Source of the DNA: Erpobdella octoculata
Taxonomy: Eukaryota > Annelida > Clitellata > Hirudinida > Erpobdellidae
Direction: 5' to 3'
Length of the DNA stretch: 64,000 bases
NCBI GenBank assembly: GCA_963978895.1
Contig: OZ022242.1
Location: 293,201-357,200, forward strand
Shown: positions 1 to 12,500 of the stretch, piece by piece
Numbering within the stretch: position 1 is the stretch's first letter
Layout: each line of letters opens with the position of its first letter
Program-made: the position numbers and the translations under genes
The notes under the pieces: generated by a model
Told to the model about the DNA's origin: nothing
Seen by the model: the letters and a program-made list of their open reading frames with translations, nothing else
The model's database searches: none

Positions 1-1023
1 CTCCTACTTGCCACTCAAGATAGCGTTTGTGAGTTTCTCATCAAAACAACCGACGGCCGTCTCAATATGCGTTAAAGACTTGGACTCTGGCGAGGTTCTG
101 ATGACCTACACTGGAGGTTCTTGTTCACGAGGCACTCTTAACCTTCTTCGACAAGGATATCTAATAGGAGCCTGTGAACACAAGCCCATCATTTACATGT
201 GGGTGCTAAATAAAAAGGTTAATTAAATAATTTTGTTAATATTTAATTCAAAACAATATTTATTTAATTCAAAAGCATATTTATTTAATTCAAAAGAATG
301 TTTGTTTAACTTAAAAATAATATTTATTTAATTCAAAAGGATATTTATTTAATTCAAAAGGATATTTATTTAATTCAAAAGAATATTTATTTAATTCAAA
401 AGCATATTTATTTAATTCAAAAGAATATTTAGAAAAATATTTATTTAATTCAACAAATATTGATTTAATTCAACAAATATTGATTTAATTCAACAAATAT
501 TGATTTAATTCAACAAATATTGATTTAATTCAACAAATATTGATTTAATTCAACAAATATTGATTTAATTCAACTAATATTGATTTAATTCAACAAATAA
601 TGATTTAATTCAACGAATATTTATTTAATTCAAAAGAAAAAAGTTATTAAACGTTTACCTTAAATTGGATGACTCATTCAGGACCCCATCCAGAGGGTGT
701 GGACACCCGGTCGAGTGGGGTGTCTCTCTGCCTGCCAATCATCTTCTTTCTGCGTCGGCTCGATTGACGAGAAACTGTATTTATGGACGGTATTTATTGT
801 TTTTTTTACGATTTTTTTTCTTTTTTTTTCTATTTCTGGCATGCCCTATAGAATAAATATCCCCGAGATTATATCTTTATGGCACTATCAAGGGTCAAGG
901 TTATTCAATCATGCTGATCCTTCATGATGCTCAGCTAGCTATTTCGTTTTATGTGAGAAGTAAGAGATGATGGTAGTAGTGGTAGTATTATTATTATTAT
1001 TATTAGTAGTAGTAGTAGTTGTG

Positions 1024-1057
<34 letters not shown>

Positions 1058-4000
1058 ATCATCTCACACAATTTAATTAATTATAATTCTTCATACAATT
1101 TTTTTGCAAAGTATTTTTTCTATTCAGAAATCATGTTCAATAATTTGTCCTCCTTGCTTCTCAACGACTTCTTCTAAGAGTCGACTCCACTAATTTTGAT
1201 GTAATTAGGTCACATCTTACGAGCCACTAATTTTGATGCAATTAGGTCACATCTTACGAACCACTAATTTTGATGTAATTAGGTCACATCTTACGAGCCA
1301 CTAATTTTGATGTAATTAGGTCACATCTTACGAGCCACTAATTTTGATGTAATTAGGTCACATCTTACGAGCCACTAATTTTGATGCAATTAGGTCACAT
1401 CTTAAGATGTTAATTTTGATGTAATTAGGTCACATCTTACGAGCCACTAATTTTGATGTTATTAGGTCACATCTTACGAGCCACTAATTTTGATGTAATT
1501 AGGTCACATCTTACGAGCCACTAATTTTGATGTAATTAGGTCACATCATACAAGATGTTCTCACTTTTTTTAGGTCATCCTGTATATATATATATATATG
1601 TTATTAACAACTTTGATTTTCTGTTATTATATATTTCAACTGCGCTCACATACAGGTAGCAACAGGTAATTTGAATCGAATCATCGAGCACCACCTGATC
1701 AGAGTCACCTGCATCAAGTTCTCCACCTCCGGCTTAGATTTTGTCACCTGTGACGAACACGGTGGCGTGTTTCTATGGAACGTTCTCGGGTGAGATGTTT
1801 TATTTTTATTATATTTTAATTATATTATTATTATTCACATTTATTATTGTTATTTGATTTATTCTGTTGTATTATATATTTTATTTATTTATTTTGTTGT
1901 ATTATGTTATTATTTGCATATATTATATTTTTTTTTATTGTATTATTATTTTCATATATTGTTATTTATCTTATTTTATTAAATGTTGTTTTTCTTTTAA
2001 TAATTAGTAATATTATTAATATTGATATTAATATTCATGGGATTGTCTTGAAAAATTACTTTTCGATATTTTATATTTGATTTCACCTGGTTTTTTTGTT
2101 TTCTATTCATTCTTCTTGTTCACACATTTGAACTCATTTAAGTCCTTTAGGAAATCTGCATATGATTAACATACATTATACACATTTGAAGTCATTAAAG
2201 CCCTGTAGGATATCTGCATATGATTATCATACATTATACACATTTGAAGTCATTAAAGCCCTGTAGGATATCTGCATATGATTAACATACATTATACACA
2301 TTTGAAGTCATTAAAGCCCTGTAGGATATCTGCATATGATTAACATCATTATGCACATTTGAAGTCATTAAAGCCCTGTAGGTTATCTGCATATGATTAA
2401 CATACATTATACTCAATTGAAATCATTGAAGCTTTTTATTTTATGCCGCTTTAAATTTGTTCAAACATTACATTATTATTATTTTTATTTAACATTCGTG
2501 CATAATTATCTCGTAGTATCTTGTGCCACAAGATTTCGGAAACTCCGCGACCTCTTGCGACCTTCTCGGGACACACTTCAAAGGTCACGGACGCTCACCT
2601 TAACGACACACGCCTGACCACTTCCTCCCTCGACCGAACCGTTCGGGTTGGCTTATTTTATTGTCATTTTTATTATTATTATTTATTAATGTTATTTATT
2701 GTTATTATTTATTAATGTTATTAATTATTATTGTTATTATTTATTAATGTTATTTATTGTTATTATTTATCAATGTTATTTATTATTATTTATTATTAAT
2801 ATTTATTATTATAGACTTTTTGTTGTTATTATCTTTATTATCATTTGCAGTTTAAATGTTTTTAGCGACGCATACGAAAACGGCGATATTTTTTATTCCA
2901 CCACAGGTCTGGGAAGTTTATTCCGGGCAGCTGGTTCGCTCGTTCTCTTACGATCGACCCGTCGTTTGCGTTTCCATGGATGCGACTTGCAGGTACGTCG
3001 CAGCTGGCTTCGACGATGGAGAAATAAAAGTCGACGACATCGAAATCGCTGCAGCTAGTGACGGCGTTCCCAGTAGTGACGGCAGCAACTCCAGGAATTT
3101 CTTTTTTGCGTAAGTAAAGCTGGCGGATCATTATTCGATGCGATTTATTTTATTTGAAGATCTTTGTGAGACAGGTCGTGTTAATGTCGGACAAATTTTT
3201 ATTTGTTGTTGTTTAATATTTTTATTAGACATGATAATGTGAAAGAAGGTATTATAAACACGTATTTAGCGTGTCTAGAAGTTGTTTTACAATTTGTCGT
3301 TAGAAATTTTGTTGTCGAGTGATATCAACATGTTGCTGTCACAACTAACTGATGTTTACGGTTGAAGATCGCTCGTCTTGGTTAAACTAAAGTTTATATA
3401 ATTTTGAGAAAGTTCTTGATTTTATGAATTTAGGATTTAATACAGCAGATGACGGTATTATCATCAATCGTTGTAACTTTTTTGCTTTAATTTAACTCAA
3501 CTGATCATCCTCCGTTATGACACATTAGATTTCAGTATGTCATCATCATAATCATCATTGTAATTTTTTATTTTAATTAATCATCTCAATTAAGGAATTA
3601 ATAATACAGTAGATTTCAGTATGTCATCATCATCATCATCATAATCATCATTGTAATTTTTTATTTTAATTAATCATCTCAATTAAGGAATTAATAGCAC
3701 AGTAGATGTCATCATCATCATCATCATCATAGTATCTTTTTGCTTTAATTATTCATATCAATCAATCTTGATACGTGATCTTTTCCTTCTTAAAGCTCAG
3801 AAATCACTTCTCTTTCCTGGACGGAGGATGGCTCGCTAGTTGCCGGTAACTCCGGCGGGTGTTTCCTGACCTTGAACCTGGAATCGAACCACGGGAATGA
3901 AAGGTTTTCCCACAGAGGTTTGTATCTCTTGAACATCAATTTAGTTTTAATGGATTGCTATGAAAAAGTCTTTAATAATTTATGGTTAATTAGTGGACAT

Positions 4001-5154
4001 AAGAAATACAACTCCACCTCGCTGATTGTGAGCCAATCCCAAGCCTGTATAAAGGAGGAGGGACAGTTAAATAGAGATGCGCTGAAATGCTGAACTAGCA
4101 ACAGCTCGTACATACGGGATTATAATTGTACTTGCGCTCGCTCGTGTGTCCAGGATTCGAGAAGTCATACATTGAGATCGCAATGACGTCGTTCCACTTC
4201 TTTACGGTGGTCTCTTGGGTTTGTATCTGGATACTGGAAAAGGATCGTGTAAAATTAATAGACTGATTTTATGATAAATCAAAACTATTTTTTATTGTTT
4301 TTGACATTGTGCTTGCTGTTCAGATCTACCAAAGAGTGAACTTTTCAACCGCGAGTGTTGCCGACGATGAAATTGTAATGTTTTAAAACTCGAGCGATTT
4401 GTTACGAAATGATGAATTTGTGGAACTTCTTTTACTGATTCATTTCATTACAAATAATTATTTTTCCAGGTGCTGTTACAAACATCATCCTGACCCCCTT
4501 CCTGCCCAACCGATGGAACGATCCGGTAGTCCCTGTTGACCACAAGATCCCCCCGTTGTCCATCCAGCTCAACACGGAACCGAACTTAATTGTAGAACCT
4601 CCTGTTAAACAGGTATGGTTATTCAATCTTGTTTTGTTTGGTTTTTTTTCAATATCCATTATTATCTTTAATTGCACATTTTTATTTATCAACAATATTT
4701 CTTCTTAATAATTATTTTATAAAATAAATAGTTATTTTTCGATATGTTTTGCTTAGTCATCTAAGAAATACCTTTCCGATTGATTGATCACAAGTAATCA
4801 CTTTAAATGAAAATTCTTTTAAAATAAAATTTACTGAATAGTTTATTACTCATCTATTTAGGTCATTTAAATAATGCATACAATAATCTCTTATTCTGAG
4901 TATATCCAGTGCTATTTTTAGTAATTTACGTGATGGCTATGTTCATTCACATTTTCATCCCCCAGATATCTCTGAAGAGAAAGAGTCAATCTGATCATCA
5001 TCACCACCACCTCTTGTCTCCTCTCTTCCTGACGACTGCCAAGGGAATCGCCGCCGAAGTGGAAGAGCAGGAGGAGGAGGAGGAGCCAAAAGAGAAAATT
5101 CGTCCAATCGAAAAACAGCATTACATGCAAATCGTCAAATGTATATTGAAGTGA
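1..5154 (+). CDS. WDR18: WDR18 orthologue, WD40 ribosome-assembly protein (5'-partial)
   Basis: Visible exons are about 2-217, 682-789, 1656-1789, 2517-2646, 2907-3109, 3796-3917, 4470-4612 and 4966-5154 (TGA stop). All introns are GT-AG and phases agree, giving about 415 residues. The start codon lies left of the window; only a few residues seem to be missing compared with vertebrate WDR18. Exon by exon the protein follows WDR18: TYTGG then a YMWVLNKK strand end, VGCLSACQ, KLYLW, VATGNLNRIIEHH, TSSLDRTVRVWEVYSGQL, and the GAVTNIILTP segment after the last blade. The C-terminus has a run of five His and an acidic EEQEEEEEP tract. In the known family WDR18 is part of the nucleolar/nucleoplasmic PELP1-TEX10-WDR18 (Rix1) complex with LAS1L and SENP3, acting in ITS2 processing and 60S maturation; that role is inferred by homology. 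The gene runs convergently towards HUWE1. Introns carry several minisatellites. Confidence 0.9.
236..640. repeat. AT-rich tandem repeats in WDR18 intron 1
   Basis: Two adjoining arrays: one of about 20 bp built on TATTTATTTAATTCAAAAG, followed by one on TGATTTAATTCAACAAATAT. They fill nearly the whole intron between exons ending at 217 and starting at 682. Confidence 0.9.
967..1060. repeat. Trinucleotide microsatellite (GTA/TTA/GTG)
   Basis: Interrupted runs of GTA, TTA and GTG triplets in WDR18 intron 2. No coding potential is seen. Confidence 0.85.
1186..1552. repeat. About 36-bp minisatellite in WDR18 intron 2
   Basis: About ten near-identical copies of a unit containing TTTTGATGTAATTAGGTCAC and TCTTACGAGCCAC. 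One copy is interrupted near 1403-1410. The array ends about 100 bp before the exon starting at 1656. Confidence 0.92.
2140..2420. repeat. About 58-bp minisatellite in WDR18 intron 3
   Basis: Four to five copies of a unit containing CATTAAAGCCCTGTAGGATA and TCTGCATATGATTAACATAC. It sits directly upstream of the exon starting at 2517. Confidence 0.9.
2650..2850. repeat. ATT-rich simple repeats in WDR18 intron 4
   Basis: Imperfect runs of TTATTATTTATTAATGTTA fill the intron between exons 2517-2646 and 2907-3109. Confidence 0.8.
3120..3790. repeat. WDR18 intron 5 with a short tandem duplication
   Basis: AT-rich intron. From about 3530 to 3740 a segment of roughly 120 bp containing ATCATCATCATAATCATCAT followed by AATTAATCATCTCAATTAAG is repeated two to three times. 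Nothing coding is seen. Confidence 0.75.
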
Positions 5155-5390
5155 TGAAATAGTACAAAATTGTGTTGTTTTACTGTTGCTGTTTTGAATG
5201 CTGGAATCTTAAGTATATTGATTGTGACTTATCGACTATAAAGAAGAATGGCAATTTTGTTCCTCGACGTTAAACAAACCCTGTGTGATCGAATTACATG
5301 GAAAAGTTAGAGGGAGGAGTAGAAAACCTCTAACCGACAGCCGATATAGGGTTTTCCAGTGAGAGTTAGGGTTTAGGTTTAGTCTGATCA

Positions 5391-5396
5391 AATAAA
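5391..5396 (+). terminator. Candidate WDR18 polyadenylation signal
   Basis: AATAAA lies 237 nt downstream of the WDR18 stop codon. It is the first canonical hexamer after the stop that I noticed. Assignment is by position only. Confidence 0.45.
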
Positions 5397-7110
5397 AAAG
5401 TTTCAAAATGATATTAAATTGGAAGACGACATATGAATTTAAATTTAAACGTTATAGAAACGTCTACATTACAAATTATAAAGAAAGCATAAATTCGCAT
5501 GAAACATTCAAGGATGCCTCACCAAACACAGAGCTATGTTTCAAGGATGATTTAGAAGCAATAAACTGGCAATATTTTAAGACACAATAAGCAAGAATTA
5601 GTAATTAATTAGCCAAATCCATCAAAATGAATGCAGTAATAATAAATCATAAAAATTCTTGTAATTTTTTTATCGCATCTAATTTTCTATCTTTTGTTCT
5701 TTTTAAACAAAGAATCTCTTGATAAATAAATAATCAGTAGCCTATTGAATATCCTCCAGCTCATTTGCACTTTCTGTTTCTTCGAGGCAAAGACACCTGC
5801 ACGGTCGCATGGTTATGAATCCACTATTAACCGACATCAGTTAGGTTTAAGTTAACCCCATAGAACCAGTACAACTGGAAAACCCCGGCAAATTGAAACT
5901 GAAATGCCAGAAAATACGCACAACACAAAACAAGAACCGTTTGCAAACTTTAATAGAATCTTTTTTACCACAAAGTCAGGATAATAATAGTAATAATCAT
6001 TAAAATAACCAAAAAAAACTGTTATTTATATTCTTATAATATGTAGCAAAGTTTTTTTTTTGAACAAACAGAAACTGAAAACGAAACTAAGTGATAAAAT
6101 TTTTTTTGTTTTCCAGTGTAGATATATATTTATATGTATTCAATCATCGAAAGATGACACGCTCGCGCACCTTGCTAAAACCAACCGAAAAGGAAACTCC
6201 AGTGTAGTTTCAGTTTCACCTTCATAAAAACACAAACGACAGAATGTTTTTAACATGGCGGAAAATGCGGTGATGATGACAAACGAACGATGATGAACAA
6301 ATTTGCGCTAATAATAGTTTACATACTCATGTAGTAGACGACGATGACGGCATCATCAATAGTGAGCGCGACAGTAGCAGGATGACGACGACGACGACGA
6401 CGAGGTCGCTACTAAGACTTGAACGAAACCACAAACGGCAATTTTGTAGTTACACAACTTTCTGATAGATGCACAAAAAAAGAGAAAGAAATGTGACAAA
6501 AAGAAGAGAAGAAAAAAGTGAAGGAAACTACAATTAATTTCAAAAAGTGCCAACGAAGAAGAATATTTGTAGTTCAAGTTAAAAGCAATATATATCAAAT
6601 ATACATTTATATGATAGGACACCTCTTGATGGTATTTATTATTATTATTATTATTCCATCCGACCGAAAATGGAACTTGAAACCAGGCTATTTTAACTAG
6701 AAGCCGATCTTTAAAATCTCTTGCACAAGTACAAAGACGAACAAGCACGCAAACATACATACATAGATAGACAGACAAACAAACAAACATACATAGAAAG
6801 ACAGAACAGATAGAAAGATAACAGAGAATTTTCTCATCTAATAGAAAAAGAACACTGAGATATAGAAGGACGGCGGTGATGATGACCATACCTAATTTAT
6901 AAACATTAGTGCCAATGATGATGATGATGTTGATGATAATGATGACAACGACACTAGCTAATTATACAAACAACTATGATACACAAACACACGCATACGA
7001 AACAACACACGCATACAAAACAACACACGTGCCAAGCAGAAGAAGATATACGGATCATCAAATGGTTTACAAACTGAAAAAATATCATTTAAAAGCAAAT
7101 TACCGATCTA

Positions 7111-7116
7111 TTTATT
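7111..7116 (-). terminator. Candidate HUWE1 polyadenylation signal
   Basis: TTTATT on the plus strand (AATAAA on minus), about 565 nt past the HUWE1 stop. Other AT-rich candidates exist further left, so the true site is uncertain. Confidence 0.3.
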
Positions 7117-7680
7117 TATGTTACGCTTCAACGTCACATAATGCAATGTATAATGTAATGCGGTCACAAAGCAAGCGAATGTAATTTTTCTTAACATAGC
7201 TATTATTATTATTACTATTATTCAGATGATGATGATCATCATCATCACCGCCATCAAATGACAAAACAATGAGCCCGTCGTGGCAAGTAGTTCTAGTTGA
7301 TACGGGCAACACAAGTCACCGCCGCCAAAAAAAGGTTATAATTACATTAAAAGTCGATGACGAAAAGTTCAAAGTTCAATAATAATAATAAAAGTCCAAT
7401 AATAATATTCAAAGTTCAAAGAGCAATAATAATAATAATAATACAGTTAACTGTGACAATGCCAACAGACTGATTAATGAACGAACGAAGGAACGAGAGA
7501 TTGAATGAGTGAGGAGTGAAGAAACAAAGTTCAAGAAAAGCAATAATACAGAAGAGTCAGATTGCTCCGCCGTGTCATCGAGAAGAAGAAGTCCACAAGC
7601 GATGATAAAGTTCGTTCGAGAGATATCACGAGGGAGGAAGGAGAGGGGAATCGGGGCCGACCTCCGCGGAGACGCGGTCG

Positions 7681-9489
7681 CTATGCCAACCCGAATCCTT
7701 CCGAGCACTCGTGGATGGCCAGTAGGAGCATGTGCTTGAGTTTGTCGTAGGTTTCGTAGACCGGGAGATCCAGTTGGTTGAAGCTGTTCGTGAAAACGAA
7801 AGAAAAATAAAAGAAATGATTTATTTAAATTTAGATTGTGATATAATAAAATAAATTTTTTTAAAGATTATTCAATTCTTTATTATTTAAAAGTAGTTCT
7901 ATAGATTAATAATCATCATGCTCGAGTGAGCAATAAGCTGTAGTAGATCTAGGGCAAAGCTTTTGTATTAAACTGGTAGTTATTTCATCAATCCAAGGAA
8001 TTGAAAAGTGAGTCAACCTCCACCAAGCACCTAACTACCTGTCTGATGGCCCCCATCCAGCACCTAACTACCTGTCTGATGGCCCCCATCCAGCACCTAA
8101 CTACCTGTCTGATGGCCCCCATCCAGCACCTAACTACCTGTCTGATGGCCCCCACCAAGCACCTAACTACCTGTCTGATGGCCCCCATCCAGCACCTAAC
8201 TACCTGTCTGATGGCCCCCACCAAGCCAAGAATACTGATCACTAATCGCAACTAATCATTCTGAAATTAAAACCAGTTGTACGAAAAAAAAAAAAAAACA
8301 AAACCGAACCAGGTGTGAGCAGATGGAAGCCTATCGGTGGATCTGTCGTCTTTATGTATCTGGAACTTCTGAATGCCGTTCATGCCCTCCAGGTAGGCGA
8401 ACCCCTGCAACGGAACCTTTGACGTGCCCGTCACAAACTGGAGAAATCTGGCTCTGTCAGCCTGATCAAATGATCTCAGCGCCCGCCAAAACCACTGGAT
8501 CTATAAAAAAAAATGAAAGAAAAACAAGATTATATTATGGAACTATTTTTAGATTATTTTTACACCTGCCACAGCACAATCAAACAGGTGCTCGTGTCGT
8601 CAAAGTAATTAATTCTCTGTAACGACAGGTAACAACAGGTAGCAAATACAATCACGCTCGCTCACCTGGAGAGCATTGGCCTGGTACTTGTGTATCTCGG
8701 TGTTGAGTTTGAGATCGTCGATGTCGATGCTCGGCAGGCCGGATATGAGTAGCTCGAGTTCCTGTTCGTTGAAGATGGAAATGAGTCTCTTTGGAATGAT
8801 GCTGTAGAAACCGTCCAGGAAAGCGGTCAGCTGCTGCTTGATGGCTCCCGTCATTTTCATCTGGCAGACGAGCTTGACGTATTCTTTCTTGTTGTCCTCC
8901 GTCACGCGAAGGTTGCGACCGTCCTCCTTGAGGTCACGGACCGTCGTCACACCGAATTCTTGAATCTGCATCCGAGGTGGAAACGATACAAAATTTCATA
9001 CGGCTCTCGACAACGTTCGATATTATGATATGTACAAGCAAGTAAGTGTTCTGATGTAATCAATCAATCAATCAATCAACCAATCAATTAATAAATCAAT
9101 CAAACAACTAATCAATCAATCAATGATTCAATCAATCAATCAATTAATCAATCAAATAATCAATCAATCAAACAACTAACCAATCAATCAATCAATCAAT
9201 CAATGATTCAATCAATCAATCAACTATTCGATTGATCTGCCAAATAGACTTAACTAACCTCAGTGCTGAAAGTGAGCTCATATCCAAGATCTTCAACGTT
9301 GTTCTCGAGCAAGAAGACCAGTCCTTGGTAGAATGCGTAGTCTTCGCTTTCCATGTCCGTGTATCTGTTGTTGTTGTTAATCATCATCATCATCATCCAC
9401 ATCATCATGTTAATACAGTATACATAATACTACTACTACTACCACCACTACCACTACTACTACCACTACCACTACCACTACTACTACCC

Positions 9490-9547
<58 letters not shown>

Positions 9548-12500
9548 CTTGACGAGTACTCCGAGTATGTGCTTGTAGAAAGACCTCGTGAAGTAACATT
9601 CGAGCAGCTTGTTGTCGTAGATCGCCTTGGCGATGATGCGTCCGACGAACTTGAAGTAACTCAAGTGGTTCGAGTTGCAGTGAGAGGAGGTGTTGATCGT
9701 GTAGGTGACCCGATCGCCCGGGCTGGTGCAGAACAGGGCGTAGTTCGGATTGAAGATCTCCCTCGAGATGATGATGTACCATTCCCTGAGCAGACCACCT
9801 GCATCCTGGCCCTCTTCGCCTGCGGATTGGAACGAGAAGAATAAATGGAAAATTATATCGACCCCGAATATAAATCTTCTGAAATACCGGGGCTACAGCG
9901 TGGTACTGGCGGGTCAAACACTTTCCCGTATTTCAAGCTACCCCAAGACTCCTAGTTTATCACTTATAAGACAAATAAAATCAGGCTTTATTACACACTA
10001 TCCACCAAATTGTATTCACTGCCATCTCTCAATTTCATCCCCCCCACTCCCCCGAAACATCGACAAATCAAAGCCGACCTTCAAATACGATGTAAAATCT
10101 ATTCTTCCACTCTTCCGGGGTGCGTCTGTGCAGTTCTCTGAAGGAATCCTCGAAGACGTTGTCTCGCCTCACGTGGACTGCCAGGTCTTCCTTCCTCAGT
10201 CCCTCGTCCGTCCGATCCAGTTCCTGGCGGAAGTAGCGCCTCTTTATGTCAAAGTCCAGAACCCTGGTGTAGTCCACGAGAACCGAGAACGGCCCGTCGG
10301 CGAGCGGAACCGTCGACTGCCTCAGTATCTGATTTAGGACCGTTCTGTGGGTTTCTGAGAAGCAGTGAAGAGAAAATATGCGTGAACAATTAAATGGGTG
10401 ATAAATTTATGATTGTAGTACAGGATACAGATACTTATAGGAAACAATATTAATCCTCCAGGCAGCCAGTCAACCATCTACCCAATCTATCAACCAATAA
10501 ATAAATTAATAAATCAATAAAATAAATAAATCAATAAATAAATCAATAAATAAATCAATTAATTCCATCAATCAATCAACAATCAACAAAACTATATTCC
10601 CTGGATAAATAAAACAACAGCCGACCTGCAAAGCTGATGAACTTCTGCGTCTCCGGCCTGACCGGTGCCGAAGTGGAGCATCCGGGCTGAGGAGTCGCGG
10701 CGAGTTTCTGCTGCTGTTCGTTTTGACCGACGTTGGGCGACATCGGGGCAGTGTTGTACGAAGTCATGTGAGACAGCTGATCTTCTTCTCTCCTGGCCGA
10801 TTTGTTCTCTTTCTTCGGCTGGTCTCTCTTTCCTGATCGGATTGAATGAAGAATGAATGAATGAATGAAGATGAAAAGATAAACAACAACCATCAGCACG
10901 CATGACAACTGCCGTCAACAGGCACAACCATCACACGCATGACAACCGCTAGCACATACACCTGTCATCAGCACGTACAGCAACCATCAGCACGGGCGAC
11001 TACAATCAGCAATCACAACAACTATCAACAACAACAAACAATCGAAACTCTCAACAAGCACAACAACCATCAACAACAACAAACAATCGAAACTCTCAAC
11101 AACAAACAATCGAAACTCTCAACAAGCACAACAACTATCAACAACAGCAACAACCAATCGAAATTCACCTGCATGTACAAAGAAGAAAGCTTCGACGGCC
11201 GGTTGGAGAACGAGTACGGCGTGGTTGTCCGACATGCGAGCGAGTTTGAGCAGGCACTCTCCCAAGGTGTCCCAGAGCTCGTCCAGGTGTATGAACTCCG
11301 TCATGTGCGGAAGCACTGGCCAGCTGTTCAGAGATTCTGAGTTGTTGTCCTTGCTCGGAGTTGCTGTGGACGGATCAACGAAAGTTTACGAGTTGAACCG
11401 ATATTTTTATAATTCGATCCGAATTCGTTATTCTCAATTGGTTCGATTATAAATTTGCAAACATTTCGATGATCAAATAAAAATCCTTGTTGCATCACCA
11501 TTTCTCATTCATAAAAAAAAGCTTCTTCAACCAGATTGGCTGTTACTTTCGGCCAATAGAAAAAGAACATAAAGAAAAGAAATAATAATAATAATAACAA
11601 AAATACTTCTCTCACCTCCAGTATCAACCTCCATTGGAGTTACAGGAACATTTGACATGATAGTTTCACTCTGTTGTTGCTGGGCTTGGGCTGCTGCTGA
11701 CGTGGATGGCACACCACCAGCAGATACTGAAATACTTACAGCTGCTTCTTCAGTGGAAAAACCCGGCTGCTGCTCCTGCTGCTGTCCTTGGTCAGCTGCT
11801 GTAAACGCATACACACATAGTTATATACACGTACAAACACACCCACACAGTTATATACAAATACACGTACACACACAGTTATATACAAATACACATACAC
11901 ACACAGTTATATACAAATACACGTACACACACAGTTATATACAAATACACGTACACACAGTTATATACAAATACACGTACACAGTTATATACAAGTAAAT
12001 TAAAAACGAATTTTTAAAACCAATGCTCTTATATGTAATTAAAACACAAATTTTGCAATCAATTTTTTCTTATATTACTCTTTTATTTTATGTTAAAGTC
12101 GAAATATCTTAATTATATCGAAATATCGAAATTAATTAAAATTATCTAAATTAATTGACTTATTGTAAAACTAATAATTGAATATTGCATTGTCTTCTAT
12201 TTTAAGCATGTATGCAAAATTTGAAAAAATCTATCATCAGGAAGTGACTCAAAAATTGATTGCAAGATTTGAAACAGACAGAGAAACAAACAGACAGACA
12301 GAGAAACAGAGACGACGAGTTAATAAAAACATTGGTAATAATAATAAAAATATCATCAAAAAGCATAAAATTTAAATATCTCAACTATTTTCATGAAAAT
12401 TTCGTACACGCTTGAGAATCGCGGTCAGTGAGTGTGGTTCGTGTTAACTTGGTAAAATAGTCTGCCAGTCGGTTAGCGTTTTGTGGTCAAGAAAACCCTC

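Larger units (their letters stand above)
5155..7680. other. Convergent intergenic region between WDR18 and HUWE1
   Basis: No gene is recognised. It should hold the WDR18 3' UTR on the left and the HUWE1 3' UTR on the right. Short open frames here are low-complexity (CAT, GTT and CAC triplets) and match nothing I know. An interferon-response-like motif near 6206-6222 is described under findings. Confidence 0.7.
7681..10354 (-). other. HUWE1: HUWE1 exons 75-80: C-terminal HECT catalytic domain
   Basis: Exons (minus): 10079-10354, 9549-9819, 9259-9364, 8666-8965, 8310-8500, 7681-7783. Conserved HECT blocks: [111 protein letters not shown] and [17 protein letters not shown]. The active-site Cys is in LPSAHTC/FNQLDLP; its codon is split by the last intron (TG at the end of exon 79, C at the start of exon 80). 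The C-terminus ECSEGFGLA is as in vertebrates, so the tail is complete. Confidence 0.96.

Noticed and set aside
5408..5590. 60-codon open frame after WDR18
   Set aside because: AT-rich, no resemblance, no splice or promoter signals; probably WDR18 3' flank.
8001..8255. Repeat-encoded proteins of [11 protein letters not shown] units, and a CRISPR-like look
   Set aside because: Head-to-tail 33-bp minisatellite without unique spacers, in an intron of an animal gene.
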